55,522 bases of DNA from RGIG1959 sp045540655 (GCA_045540655.1 JAZQHP010000088.1:1-55522), one strand, 5' to 3'; positions 44,572-52,972 are shown, counted from the first letter of the stretch. Notes: generated from the letters alone by a model not told the origin. Made by a program: numbers and translations.

Positions 44572-45810
44572 TTAAGGATGCTCCCGTTTCAGAGCATATC
44601 GCTGTCCCGCTTCACAGCGCACCGCGCCCTGAAGCTCCAGCATGGTCAGCGACGACAACACGGACGCGACCGCCGTGTTGAGTGTTCGCGCGAGCTCGGA
44701 CACGCTGACAGGCTCGTCCGATAACGCGTCGTATACCTGCCGCATCGGCTCACTCGCCGACACGGGACAGGGCACAAACCGTATCTCCGCCTGCGGTTGC
44801 GCGACTTTCAGCGTCGGCTGTTCGCGCGGCGGTTCGGGCTTATGTACAGAGAAGGAAGGCGGCTGTGCCGCTTCCCTGCGCACTTTGTCGGCGGCACGCT
44901 TTTCGGCATCTGCCGCCCGATCGATGTGCAATGTGAACGGATAACGCGCCAGATATTCCACCAGAATATCGGCGGTGTTGGTGACGGGCTTGGCGCCGTC
45001 CTTGAGCAGTTCGTTACTGCCGACGCTCGCGGGTGTGCCCACGGCACCCGGTGCCACAAACACATCCCGCCCCTGCTCCCGCGCCCAGGATGCGGTCAGC
45101 AATGCGCCGCTTCCGAGCGGTGCCTGAGTGACGAGTGTGCCGCGGGCGGCGGCACTGATGAGACGGTTGCGGATGCGGAAATGATGGCGAAGCGCCGGCG
45201 CGCCGATCGGAAATTCCGTCAGCAGGGTGCCGCCGTGCTCCAGCAGGGCGCGGCGGATCGGTGCGGTTTCCTTCGGGTAGTCCACGTCGATGCCGCATGC
45301 CTGAAAGGAGATGCATCGACCGCCCTCGTCGAGCGCGGCTTTGATGGCTTCGCTGTCCAGTCCGCGGGCACCGCCCGTGATAATGATCGCGCCGCTTGCC
45401 GCCAGTCCTGCGCTCAGGCAACGGGTGGTCAGCACACCTGCTTCATCGGGACGGCGCGTGCCGACGACCGCAATCGCGGGCGCATCCTCCGAACGAATGC
45501 GCGCTCCCTTGCCGTACAGCGCGAGCGGCGGCGCATACATACCGCCGAACATCGCGTCAAACGACGGATCCTCGGGGGTCATCACCCACGCACCAAGCGC
45601 TTCCAGTTCCTTGTAAACCGCGCGCATCTCGGACAGATCCTTGTCCTTCAGGCGGTGGCTTTGCTCGGCGGTGAGTGCCCAGGACGACGGATACTCCGTC
45701 AGGGCATACAGATCTTCGACGGAACGTTCGTCCCGCAGGATCGCTTCGCTTTGAGGTTGTCCGACGCCGATGGCGTGTTGCAACCACATCCAGACGATGG
45801 CTCGTTCCAT
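44572..45810 (-). CDS. dprA: DNA-processing protein DprA
   Basis: A 412-residue DprA/Smf protein, which loads RecA on incoming single strands during transformation. The Rossmann-like core has VGTRRPDEAG, GGARGLDSEA, FPIGAPALRHHFRIRNRLISA and GSGALLTASWA. A Pro-rich, charged linker leads to a C-terminal winged helix (QVYDALSDEPVSVSELARTLN). The second motif is usually GID-x-x-AH; here it is GLDSEAIK, a small departure. The start follows GGGAGGTCTGACA. No other competence gene is in the window. Confidence 0.93.
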   Translation of the reverse strand: MERAIVWMWLQHAIGVGQPQSEAILRDERSVEDLYALTEYPSSWALTAEQSHRLKDKDLSEMRAVYKELEALGAWVMTPEDPSFDAMFGGMYAPPLALYGKGARIRSEDAPAIAVVGTRRPDEAGVLTTRCLSAGLAASGAIIITGGARGLDSEAIKAALDEGGRCISFQACGIDVDYPKETAPIRRALLEHGGTLLTEFPIGAPALRHHFRIRNRLISAAARGTLVTQAPLGSGALLTASWAREQGRDVFVAPGAVGTPASVGSNELLKDGAKPVTNTADILVEYLARYPFTLHIDRAADAEKRAADKVRREAAQPPSFSVHKPEPPREQPTLKVAQPQAEIRFVPCPVSASEPMRQVYDALSDEPVSVSELARTLNTAVASVLSSLTMLELQGAVRCEAGQRYALKREHP

Positions 45811-45812
45811 TG

Positions 45813-46604
45813 TCAGACCTCCCCACCGCGCGGACGGCACAGCTCCCACATCAGGATGCCCGCCGCCATCGACGCATTGAGCGATTCGGCACGTCCCGTC
45901 ATCGGGATGGTGACGCGGTGTGAGCAGGCGGCGACCGCATCGGCGGTCAGTCCGTTGCCTTCGTTGCCGATGACCGCCACCGCGCCGTCAAGGCGAAGCG
46001 AAGGGATCGGCGTTGCATCGGCATCCACCACACACGCGAGCACGGGCATCTGCCTGCCGAGCGCGGTCAGCCGCTCATAAAAATCGTCGCACACCAGCAA
46101 CGGCGAGCGAAACACGCCGCCCATGCTGGCGCGCAGAACCTTCGGGTTGTACAGATCACAGCAACCGCCCGACAGCAAAATGCCGTCAATACCGAGCGCC
46201 TCGGCGGTGCGGATGACCGTGCCGAGGTTGCCGGGATCCTGCAGATTCTCGAGCGCCAGATAGCGCCCGTCGGGACGACAGTCCCACGTTGCCGCGTCGG
46301 GAATCGCGCACAGACAGAGAATGCCCTGCGGCGAGCCCGTGTCGGACAGCGCCTTGGCAACCGCGTCGCTCATGGTGCAGGTGCGGCGCGCCGCGGCACC
46401 GATCACGTCCCAGCGGTCGGCATACTTTTGCATTGCCGACGTCGTGGCAAGAGCGGCTTCGATCACCACTCCCGACCGCGCCGCGTCCTCACACAGACGC
46501 GCGCCTTCCACCACAAAACGACCGCTTTTGCGACGTGCTCTGGCGTCGGACAACAGCTTGACACATTCCTTCACAAGCGGGTTCTCCCGACTGGTCAGCT
46601 CCAT
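45813..46604 (-). CDS. TrmH/SpoU family RNA 2'-O-methyltransferase
   Basis: A 263-residue SPOUT methyltransferase with an N-terminal substrate-binding domain (1 to about 95) and a knotted SAM-binding domain. Motif 1 is LQDPGNLGTVIRTAEA, motif 2 VIGNEGNGL and motif 3 IPMTGRAESLNASMAAGI. Such enzymes ribose-methylate rRNA or tRNA; the target site here cannot be read. It starts after GGGGGTG and leads the long leftward run of genes (two bases before dprA). Confidence 0.93.
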   Translation of the reverse strand: MELTSRENPLVKECVKLLSDARARRKSGRFVVEGARLCEDAARSGVVIEAALATTSAMQKYADRWDVIGAAARRTCTMSDAVAKALSDTGSPQGILCLCAIPDAATWDCRPDGRYLALENLQDPGNLGTVIRTAEALGIDGILLSGGCCDLYNPKVLRASMGGVFRSPLLVCDDFYERLTALGRQMPVLACVVDADATPIPSLRLDGAVAVIGNEGNGLTADAVAACSHRVTIPMTGRAESLNASMAAGILMWELCRPRGGEV

Positions 46605-46654
46605 GCCGACACCCCCTTTTCGCGGTTTTTTGACGCTCCCAAAATAGCAAACAA

Positions 46655-46679
46655 GCGCCCGCCGAAGATCGGCGGACGC
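46655..46679 (-). terminator. terminator of the infC-rpmI-rplT operon
   Basis: Eleven-base arms (GCGCCCGCCGA and TCGGCGGACGC, one G-U pair) around a 3-base loop, with a T-rich tail on the minus strand, 12 bases after the rplT stop. Confidence 0.8.
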
Positions 46680-46691
46680 AGTTGTCGCTGA

Positions 46692-47045
46692 TTATAACGC
46701 GGCCTTTGCCTTCTCCACCAGCGCGGTGAATGCGGCAGCATCGGACACCGCCAGCTCCGCAAGCATCTTGCGGTTGAGGGTGATGCCCGCCTTCTTGAGG
46801 CCGTTCATGAAGGTGGAATAGTTCATGCCGTTCATCTTCGCAGCCGCGGAGATGCGGGTGATCCACAAACGACGGAAGTCGCGCTTCTTTTGACGACGGC
46901 CAATGTACGCATATTGACCGGACTTCATAACCGCTTCCTTCGCGGTCTTAAACAGCTTGTGCTTTGCACCGTAATAGCCCTTCGCGAGCTTCAGAACCTT
47001 TTTTCTTCTTTTGCGCGTAGCAAGTGCGCCTTTAATACGAGCCAT
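46692..47045 (-). CDS. rplT: 50S ribosomal protein L20
   Basis: A 117-residue L20: MARIKGALATRKRRKKVLKLAKGYYGAKHKLF opening and the YSTFMNGLKKAGI and LNRKMLAELAVSD blocks. It is an early assembly protein and in Firmicutes represses its own operon by binding the leader RNA, for which a candidate lies upstream of infC. Length is normal. Confidence 0.98.
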   Translation of the reverse strand: MARIKGALATRKRRKKVLKLAKGYYGAKHKLFKTAKEAVMKSGQYAYIGRRQKKRDFRRLWITRISAAAKMNGMNYSTFMNGLKKAGITLNRKMLAELAVSDAAAFTALVEKAKAAL

Positions 47046-47070
47046 GTTGAATTACCTCCGTTTCCTGCGA

Positions 47071-47268
47071 TTATTTGTAGGGAATCAAGCGCTTGACCTG
47101 AGCGACATTGGTCTTGTCGGCCACGGTCACCTTGCGCAGGTTTCTCTTGCGCTTGGTAGTCTTCTTGTTCAGGATGTGCGATTTGTACGCGTGACCGCGA
47201 AGCACCTTACCGCTGCTGCTGAGCTTAAAGCGTTTCTTCGCGCCGCTGTGCGTTTTGATCTTCGGCAT
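47071..47268 (-). CDS. rpmI: 50S ribosomal protein L35
   Basis: A 65-residue basic protein: MPKIKTHSGAKKRFKLSSSGK, then HILNKKTTKRKRNLRK, the standard L35 sequence. It lies between infC and rplT, as in nearly all bacteria, with gaps of 58 and 25 bases. Confidence 0.98.
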   Translation of the reverse strand: MPKIKTHSGAKKRFKLSSSGKVLRGHAYKSHILNKKTTKRKRNLRKVTVADKTNVAQVKRLIPYK

Positions 47269-47326
47269 AATGGGAATCCTCCTTTTTTATTTCAACAAAT
47301 CCAAACAGTAAACGACATGCTGTCGG

Positions 47327-47845
47327 TTATTTGGCGGGCTTGGGGGCGAGGAACATCAGCATGTGACGTCCTTCCATCTTGGCGGGCTTTTCCACCACGG
47401 CGTGTTCCTTCACTTCTTCGGCGAAACGCTGCATGATTTCCAACCCGATCTCGGGATGGCCCATTTCACGACCGCGGAAGCGGATGGACACCTTGACTTT
47501 GTCTCCGCCCTGAATGAAGCGGATGGCATGACGCGCTTTCGTCTGGAAATCCGCCACGTCGATGTTGAGTCCGAGGCGCACCTCTTTGACCTCCACCACA
47601 CGCTGATTCTTGCGGGCTTCCTTCTCGCGCTTCGCTTGCTCGAAGCGATATTTGCCGTAATCCATAATGCGGCAGACAGGGGGTTGCGCGTTGGGCGCGA
47701 TCTTCACGAGATCGAGTTCGCGCTCGTCGGCGAGCTTTTGCGCGTCGCGCGCGGACATAACACCGAGCTGTTCACCGTCTTCGCCGATCACGCGCACTTC
47801 GGCGTCGCGGATCTGCTCATTGATTTGCGTTTCTTTCGTAGCGAT
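47327..47845 (-). CDS. infC: translation initiation factor IF-3 (AUC start codon)
   Basis: A 172-residue IF-3. The conserved N-terminal block ATKETQINEQIRDAEVRVIGEDG, then KLADERELDLVKIAPNA, PPVCRIMDYGKYRFEQ and the C-terminal KPAKMEGRHMLMFL domain are present. No ATG or GTG gives a full-length product: the first GTG (47797) would remove the NEQIR segment. The frame instead begins at ATC (47845-47843), eight bases after a perfect GGAGGT. IF-3 genes are known for rare AUU/AUC/AUA starts, which let IF-3 limit its own synthesis by rejecting non-canonical start codons. I therefore annotate ATC as the start. Confidence 0.93.
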   Translation of the reverse strand: MATKETQINEQIRDAEVRVIGEDGEQLGVMSARDAQKLADERELDLVKIAPNAQPPVCRIMDYGKYRFEQAKREKEARKNQRVVEVKEVRLGLNIDVADFQTKARHAIRFIQGGDKVKVSIRFRGREMGHPEIGLEIMQRFAEEVKEHAVVEKPAKMEGRHMLMFLAPKPAK

Positions 47846-47998
47846 GTGAACGCACCTCCAAAATATGATCGCAAAACAAAAACGCGGACTGCATCAGCCC
47901 GCGCACAACACCTTCAGCCCCCGAAAGAGCTTTGAACAGTATTGACCTGTTGGAACGGAATCCGCAGGTGAAAGCGGGCGACGCTTTGCTTTGTTTGC
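47846..47998 (-). ncRNA. structured infC leader, probable L20-type leader
   Basis: The 150-base untranslated leader, read leftwards, holds several hairpins: AAAGCG/CGCTTT, ACCTG/CAGGT enclosing CGGA/CCG, an AGCTC/GGGGCT arm, and a terminator-like hairpin with a T tail. This matches the plan of the Firmicutes L20 leader, where excess L20 stabilises attenuation of infC-rpmI-rplT. I identify it by position and architecture; covariation was not tested. Confidence 0.65.
47871..47903 (-). terminator. attenuator hairpin in the infC leader
   Basis: Nine-base arms (CGCGGGCTG and CAGTCCGCG, one G-U pair) with an ATG loop, followed on the minus strand by TTTTTGTTTTGC. It lies between the promoter and the infC ribosome-binding site, so it can only act as a conditional terminator. 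Confidence 0.75.
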
Positions 47999-48004
47999 CA
48001 AATG

Positions 48005-48033
48005 AGTATACCATCGGGAATGCGCGTTGTCAA
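48005..48033 (-). promoter_or_regulatory. promoter of infC-rpmI-rplT
   Basis: Reading leftwards, a perfect TTGACA (48033-48028), 17 bases and TATACT (48010-48005). It is the best-matching promoter in the window. Confidence 0.9.
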
Positions 48034-48069
48034 GCCTTTTTCTCAAAAAAGTTTTGACACGACCGCATA

Positions 48070-48099
48070 CCCCGCCGACGACCGCAGTCGTCGGCGGGG
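48070..48099 (-). terminator. hairpin terminator after htrA
   Basis: Twelve-base perfect GC-rich arms (CCCCGCCGACGA) with a 6-base loop, 13 bases past the htrA stop. No T run follows directly, so it may be inefficient or Rho-assisted. Confidence 0.65.
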
Positions 48100-48112
48100 T
48101 AATCATCGGTTG

Positions 48113-49660
48113 TTATTTGCTTTCCTGCAACGTCACGTCCACCGTGAAATCGTAAACCTGACGCGTTTGCTGATTCAGACGGATAAGCGACAGCGTGACC
48201 ACGTCACCCACCTCATGGCTCGTCAGCTCCGCGCGCATTTCGCTGTAATCCATCACGCGGACCCCGTCCACGTGCGTGATGATATCGCCCGGGCGCGCCT
48301 GCGTGCCCTTGAACGCCGAATCTGCGGCGATCTCGTCGATCATAAAGCCCTCGTAGCCGATCGACGTGATGGTACGTCCCGTGATACCCAGCGCCACACG
48401 GCCCTTGACATAGCCGTATTTCACCAGATCGTCAATGACCTCTTTTGCCTCGTTGATCGGGATCGAGAAGCCGAGACCTTCATAGCCCGTGAGCACGATC
48501 TTCGCGGAGTTGACACCGACCACCTGACCGTACGCGTTGATCAGCGGGCCACCCGACGAGCCGGGGTTGATGACCGCGTCAACCTGCAGGCATTTGATCG
48601 CGTAGCCCGTATCTTCATAGACGTCGCGCGCCTGTCCGGACAGCACGCCCTGCGACACCGACCACTGCAAACCGCCGCTGTTGCCGAGCGTCACGACGCG
48701 GTCGCCCAGCGAGAGCGCCGACGAATCGCCGAATTCCGCCACATGCAGGTTGTTCGCGTCGATCTTAATGACCGCCAGATCGGTCGTCGGATCGTAACCG
48801 ACGATCGTCACATCCTCGTGCACATCGCCGTTATACAGCGTCACGTCGATGCGGGCGTATTCCTGTCGGGTCTCCTCATTGAACACGCAGTGGCTGTTCG
48901 TAATGATATAGCCGTCCTCGGACATAATGATGCCCGACGCTTCGCTCGCTTTGACCAGCTCCGACGAGGTGCCGCCGAAGGGATACCCGTAATAATCATT
49001 GATGGAGGCGGCAGGCTGATACATCGTCAGCACCACGGTCGCATCCAGGTTGCGTTCCACGATCTCGTTCGTGGACAAGCCGCCGTCGTTATCCGCGTGA
49101 GCATCGGAAATCTGCAGGGTCGGTCCGTCCTCGTTGACGTTTCCTGCATCCCCGCCGTCGTCCTGCGTCGGATCTTTATATTCGGATTCGTAGCCTCCGT
49201 CATGGCGATCGCTATGATCGTTGCCGCTTTGCCAGACCGCCACACCGAGCACACCGCACGCCAGCAATGCCAGCGCACACACCACCGACAGGATCACCAC
49301 CGCCGCGTTGCCCTTTTTCTTAGGTGGACGGGGCGGTGCAGGCGGCACGGGCGCAGGCGGCGTCGCATAAGGCGAACGGGGCGCCCCGTAATAGCCACCC
49401 GGGGTCGGCGTCGGCGTCGGCGCGTGAACCGGAGGTGCCGGCGGCGCGGGAGGTGCCGGCGGCGCGGGAGGCGTGCCGATCCACGGTTCATATGTCGCGG
49501 GGGTCGGTTCTGCTGCGGGAGTCGGCTCCGCCACGGGAGTCGGATCGACCGTCGGAGCTGTCACAGGAGCGGTCGGTGCCGCGGGCGGTTGGGTGGATGT
49601 GCCGTTATCTTCGGGAGACAACGCGCCTTCCGAGGGGTCCTCATGATACCACTTTGTCAT
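48113..49660 (-). CDS. HtrA/DegP-like membrane serine protease with PDZ domain
   Basis: A 515-residue S1C protease. Residues 1 to about 112 form a cytoplasmic Pro-rich region with PAPPAPPAPP-type runs; about 113-142 is a membrane anchor; an acidic linker follows. The outer trypsin-like domain has the triad TNSHCV (His), TTDLAVIKI (Asp) and NPGSSGGPL (Ser). A PDZ domain (about 400-515) contains ARPGDIITHVDGVRV. HtrA proteins degrade misfolded exported proteins. The start ATG overlaps the kinase stop (ATGA), so protease, kinase and regulator form one operon, as in envelope-stress modules. The proline runs should need EF-P for translation. Confidence 0.93.
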   Translation of the reverse strand: MTKWYHEDPSEGALSPEDNGTSTQPPAAPTAPVTAPTVDPTPVAEPTPAAEPTPATYEPWIGTPPAPPAPPAPPAPPVHAPTPTPTPGGYYGAPRSPYATPPAPVPPAPPRPPKKKGNAAVVILSVVCALALLACGVLGVAVWQSGNDHSDRHDGGYESEYKDPTQDDGGDAGNVNEDGPTLQISDAHADNDGGLSTNEIVERNLDATVVLTMYQPAASINDYYGYPFGGTSSELVKASEASGIIMSEDGYIITNSHCVFNEETRQEYARIDVTLYNGDVHEDVTIVGYDPTTDLAVIKIDANNLHVAEFGDSSALSLGDRVVTLGNSGGLQWSVSQGVLSGQARDVYEDTGYAIKCLQVDAVINPGSSGGPLINAYGQVVGVNSAKIVLTGYEGLGFSIPINEAKEVIDDLVKYGYVKGRVALGITGRTITSIGYEGFMIDEIAADSAFKGTQARPGDIITHVDGVRVMDYSEMRAELTSHEVGDVVTLSLIRLNQQTRQVYDFTVDVTLQESK

Positions 49661-51138
49661 GGGTCATTCCTGCCTTTCTTATTGGGTGCACCGTGCCGCG
49701 GGGCGGGATCCGCCGCCGTGTCGGGTAACCAAAACACAAATTCACAATATTCTCCCTGCACCGAGCGGACATAAATCTCGCCCCGATGCAGATTGATCAC
49801 GGTTTTGACAATATACAGACCGAGCCCGACACCCGTCTTATCCAGACTGCGGGAGCGGTCGGTTTTATAGAATCGTTCAAATACCAGCGGCATCTCCTCG
49901 GGAGCCAGTCCCGCGCCGCTGTTGCGAATCGCACAACAGATCCGCCCTTTTTCGCGGTAGATGCGCACGGTGATCTCGCCGTCCTCATCCACAAATTTCA
50001 CCGCGTTGTCCAGCAGGTTGTACACCACCTGCCCGATCAGATCGTAATCCGCCGTCACCATCGTCCGCTCGCAATCGGCGAGCCCTTCGATGCGCACGCG
50101 CTTATCCTCGATGCGCTGTTCAAAGGACAACAGTGCACTGCACGCCGCCTCCGTCAGATCAAACGTCGTTGGTTTGAGCGCCACCGTGCCGTTGTCGATG
50201 CGGGACAGATCCAGCATCGACTTGACCAGCCGCGACAGCCGCCGCACCTCATCCGACACAATGCGCAGGTAGTGCGCCTGGCGGTCGGGCGGGATCGTGC
50301 CGTCGAGGATGCCGTCGATAAAGCCGCTGATGGTGGTCATGGGCGTTTTGAGCTCATGCGAAATATTCGCCACAAAACTGCGGCTCATATTCTCCGTCGA
50401 GGAGAGCGACACCGCCATGGAGTTGAGTGCCGTCGCCAGCTGAGCCACCTCGTCTTTGCCGCGCACCGTGATGCGGTAGCTGAAATCCCCTTCCGCAAAG
50501 CGGTGGGTCGCCGCCGCCATTTCGCGTAGCGGACGCACCAGACGGTAGGTCAGCAGGTAGATGACCACGAACAGCACCAGCAGGACCATCACCGCCGACA
50601 TCAGATAGGTTTTGCCGATGTCCTTCAGGTAGGTCATCAGACCGTCCGCAGGCATCGCCGTCACCACGTAGCCGATGAGCTGGTCGCCGTCCATGCAGAT
50701 GGGGGCGGTCGCCACATACCGCATCGATGGGAACATCCCGCCGAGCGTGCCGACCTCAAAATATTCGCCGTCCATCAGTGCCAGACTTTGCGACGGGATC
50801 GTATAAGACCGCGCCGTATCCGTCGGCGCATAGATCAGCACGGCACCGTCCGCATCGGCGATGTAAATCTCCGTGTGCGTCGCGCCCGCCATCAGATTCA
50901 GGATCGGCTCGATGGTATGCGGCGCGATCACATAGGTGTCGGGAGCATGCGGCACGCGCGACGTCATCTGCACGGTCTGCGCGGCGATCTGCGCGCTGTT
51001 TTCGGTCATCTGGGTGCGCTTGTCGTCGATCCAGTAATTGTTGAAAAAGATCATCTGCACAATACCCAGTCCGCACAGCGTTGCGGTGATCAGCAACGAC
51101 AGGATCACGTAATATTTGGAAAATACGCTCTTGAACAT
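49657..51138 (-). CDS. two-component sensor histidine kinase
   Basis: A 493-residue membrane kinase. The first membrane helix lies at about 8-30, an extracytoplasmic sensing domain at about 31-178, the second helix at about 180-202, and HAMP follows (RPLREMAAATHRFAEGDFSYR). HisKA carries the phospho-accepting His in FVANISHELKTPMT, and the ATPase domain has NLLDNAVKF (N box), FYKTDRSRS (F box) and GVGLGLYIVK (G box). It lies between the response regulator gene (six bases) and htrA (overlapping). The signal is probably an envelope condition; the exact stimulus is unknown. Confidence 0.95.
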   Translation of the reverse strand: MFKSVFSKYYVILSLLITATLCGLGIVQMIFFNNYWIDDKRTQMTENSAQIAAQTVQMTSRVPHAPDTYVIAPHTIEPILNLMAGATHTEIYIADADGAVLIYAPTDTARSYTIPSQSLALMDGEYFEVGTLGGMFPSMRYVATAPICMDGDQLIGYVVTAMPADGLMTYLKDIGKTYLMSAVMVLLVLFVVIYLLTYRLVRPLREMAAATHRFAEGDFSYRITVRGKDEVAQLATALNSMAVSLSSTENMSRSFVANISHELKTPMTTISGFIDGILDGTIPPDRQAHYLRIVSDEVRRLSRLVKSMLDLSRIDNGTVALKPTTFDLTEAACSALLSFEQRIEDKRVRIEGLADCERTMVTADYDLIGQVVYNLLDNAVKFVDEDGEITVRIYREKGRICCAIRNSGAGLAPEEMPLVFERFYKTDRSRSLDKTGVGLGLYIVKTVINLHRGEIYVRSVQGEYCEFVFWLPDTAADPAPRHGAPNKKGRNDP

Positions 51139-51144
51139 GAGCGA

Positions 51145-51834
51145 TCAATCCTTCACGTCGAATTTGTATCCGACGCCCCACACCGTTTTGAGCTCCCACT
51201 GATCGGACACGCCGTCGAGCTTTTCTCTCAGGCGCTTGACGTGGACGTCCACGGTGCGGCTGTCGCCGTAATACTCAAAGCCCCACACTTCGTCGAGCAG
51301 CTGATCGCGGGTGTACACGCGATTGGGATTGCTCGCGAGATGGTAGATGAGCTCCATCTCTTTGGGGGGCGTGCTGACCACGACACCGCGCACGCGCAGT
51401 TCGTAGTTTTCCATGTTGATATACAGTCCGTCGTAGGACACCTCGCGGACGTCACGGCGCTCGGTCGCGTTGGTGCGGCGAAGCACCGCCTTCACGCGGG
51501 CGACCATTTCTTTGTTCTCGAACGGCTTGACCATATAGTCGTCCGCGCCGAGCTCCAGACCGAGCACCTTGTCGAACACCTCGCCTTTGGCGGTGATCAT
51601 AATGATGGGGCAATTGCTCTTTTTGCGGATTTCGCGGCACACCTGCCAGCCGTCCAGCTCGGGCATCATCACATCGAGCAGGATCAGGTCGGGAGTCTCG
51701 GCGGCAAACAGATCCAGCGCCTGCATACCGTTGCGGGCGATCACCGTCGAAAAGCCTTCCTTTTCCAGATACAACCGAAGCAGTTCGCAAATGTTGCTGT
51801 CGTCATCCACGATCATGATTTTGGTAACAGCCAT
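51145..51834 (-). CDS. OmpR/PhoB family response regulator
   Basis: A 229-residue regulator. The receiver domain has MIVDDDSN (acidic pair), the phospho-acceptor Asp in LILLDVMMPELDG, the Thr in MITAKG and Lys in YMVKPFEN. The C-terminal winged helix is of OmpR type (TPPKEMELIYHLASNPNRVYTRDQLLDEVWG, DSRTVDVHVKRLREKL). Two ATGs are close together; I took the second, nine bases after AGGAG. It is the first gene of the regulator-kinase-htrA operon. Confidence 0.95.
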   Translation of the reverse strand: MAVTKIMIVDDDSNICELLRLYLEKEGFSTVIARNGMQALDLFAAETPDLILLDVMMPELDGWQVCREIRKKSNCPIIMITAKGEVFDKVLGLELGADDYMVKPFENKEMVARVKAVLRRTNATERRDVREVSYDGLYINMENYELRVRGVVVSTPPKEMELIYHLASNPNRVYTRDQLLDEVWGFEYYGDSRTVDVHVKRLREKLDGVSDQWELKTVWGVGYKFDVKD

Positions 51835-51909
51835 TGTCATCTTCTCCTTTTTTCATTCTTCTCGGCTTGACTTTATTGTACCAGATTTTTCACACTTTGT
51901 ATGAACAAT

Positions 51910-51938
51910 ATTTTAACCACCTTTCAACTTTTTTGCAA
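51910..51938 (-). promoter_or_regulatory. candidate promoter of the regulator-kinase-htrA operon
   Basis: Reading leftwards, TTGCAA (51938-51933), 17 bases and TAAAAT (51915-51910). A second possible -10, TACAAT, lies at 51880-51875 without a good -35. The whole 51841-51960 stretch is unusually AT-rich for this contig. Confidence 0.45.
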
Positions 51939-52007
51939 CGATATTTGCACAAATTGTGAAATTCTCCCCCGTTTGTCGGCTTTTTTACAAAAACTTCCGC
52001 AAAATGA

Positions 52008-52036
52008 TTGCGTTGCGGGGCGTTTTTTGGTATACT
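52008..52036 (+). promoter_or_regulatory. promoter of the small membrane protein gene
   Basis: TTGCGT (52008-52013), 17 bases and TATACT (52031-52036), about 66 bases before the start codon. Its hexamers are the same as those of the promoter at 17621-17649. Confidence 0.7.
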
Positions 52037-52101
52037 GGATGTGTATTTTTTAACACGCGGCACCGCGCAAAGGAATGCGATGCCGTCAAGGAGGCTATCC
52101 T

Positions 52102-52716
52102 ATGGGTAAGGGTCGTCGGAACCGGGAAAAACTTGCGCGGCGACGCGAAGAATGTGAACAACTGCGCATCAGCGCCGCGAAAGCCGATTCGCGCGCCAGA
52201 TGGCTCGGACTGACCGCTTGCATCCTCACGGCTCTGGCAGTCGCGTTCCAGTTCTTGCTGCAAAGCGTGATGCGCGGCGAATTGAACCGCGGTGCGTACG
52301 AATCGATCAACACCGACGTTGCCGAAATCAACGCCCTGCGCTCCATTCTGCCCATCGGCGCCATCGGGCTGGTGTTGCTCCTGCTGGGCACCGCCGCGGT
52401 CGCCTGGTTTCTCTATCGGCAGAAGCCGTGGCTGTCCCTCATCGGATGCGGGCTGTCGCTCGCCGGAGCGGGCTTCTTTATCCCGTATGTGTACCGTCTC
52501 GGTCTGCTGTTTCCGTTCGATCCGCTCGTGGGCGTCAACGGACGCGGGCTGGACTTCACGGCACTCCTGTGCCAGCATTATTCCGCCCTCTTCCCGCTCG
52601 TATTGCTCATCCCCGCTGTGGCGTTTTCGTTCTATGCCATGAAGAAACGGGACGTGGCGGACATCATGCAGAGCGTCAACGACGACTCCTCCACGCTGAT
52701 GCTGGACGAAGAGTAA
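52102..52716 (+). CDS. small integral membrane protein, unknown function
   Basis: A 204-residue protein with a basic, charged cytoplasmic head (GKGRRNREKLARRREECEQLR), about four membrane helices (roughly residues 31-52, 76-101, 108-131 and 160-182) and a short acidic tail. I do not recognise the family. The start MGKGRRN follows AAGGAGG at a good distance; an upstream in-frame ATG has no such site. It has its own promoter and a weak terminator, so it is a single-gene unit divergent from the two-component operon. Confidence 0.75.
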   Translation: MGKGRRNREKLARRREECEQLRISAAKADSRARWLGLTACILTALAVAFQFLLQSVMRGELNRGAYESINTDVAEINALRSILPIGAIGLVLLLLGTAAVAWFLYRQKPWLSLIGCGLSLAGAGFFIPYVYRLGLLFPFDPLVGVNGRGLDFTALLCQHYSALFPLVLLIPAVAFSFYAMKKRDVADIMQSVNDDSSTLMLDEE

Positions 52717-52851
52717 CCGCTGTTTTGCAACGCCGATCGCCCGAAGTTGCAAATTTGCTTCGGAATCGTCGCAAACCTGTCCGAAAACGACAGAAACGAG
52801 CACTCGCCCTGCCTTTTGGCGGTGCGTAACCTGTAAAAAAATTGAAAACAC

Positions 52852-52871
52852 GCGCAAAAAATTGCGCTTTT
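52852..52871 (+). terminator. weak intrinsic terminator
   Basis: GCGCAA and TTGCGC around an A loop, then TTTT. It is the only terminator-like hairpin I see after the small membrane protein gene. Confidence 0.5.
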
Positions 52872-52875
52872 CCCC

Positions 52876-52904
52876 TTGCAAGAAGCGTATCTATCATATA
52901 TAAT
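52876..52904 (+). promoter_or_regulatory. promoter of the CofE-like and guaA operon
   Basis: TTGCAA (52876-52881), 17 bases and TATAAT (52899-52904). Transcription should begin near 52911, leaving a leader of about 80 bases. Confidence 0.8.
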
Positions 52905-52931
52905 ACCTTCGTAATGCACACATGGTATTCA

Positions 52932-52972
52932 CACAGGGCGTCCGCGCCTTGTGATTTCGGGGCTCTGACCCC
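52932..52972 (+). promoter_or_regulatory. two hairpins in the leader of the CofE-like gene
   Basis: CACAGGGCG/CGCCTTGTG around TCCG (52932-52953, one G-U pair) is followed by GGGG/CCCC around CTCTGA (52959-52972), just before the ribosome-binding site AAAGGAAG. There is no T run, so they are not terminators. They may control translation or mRNA stability; no known riboswitch class is recognisable to me. Confidence 0.5.
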
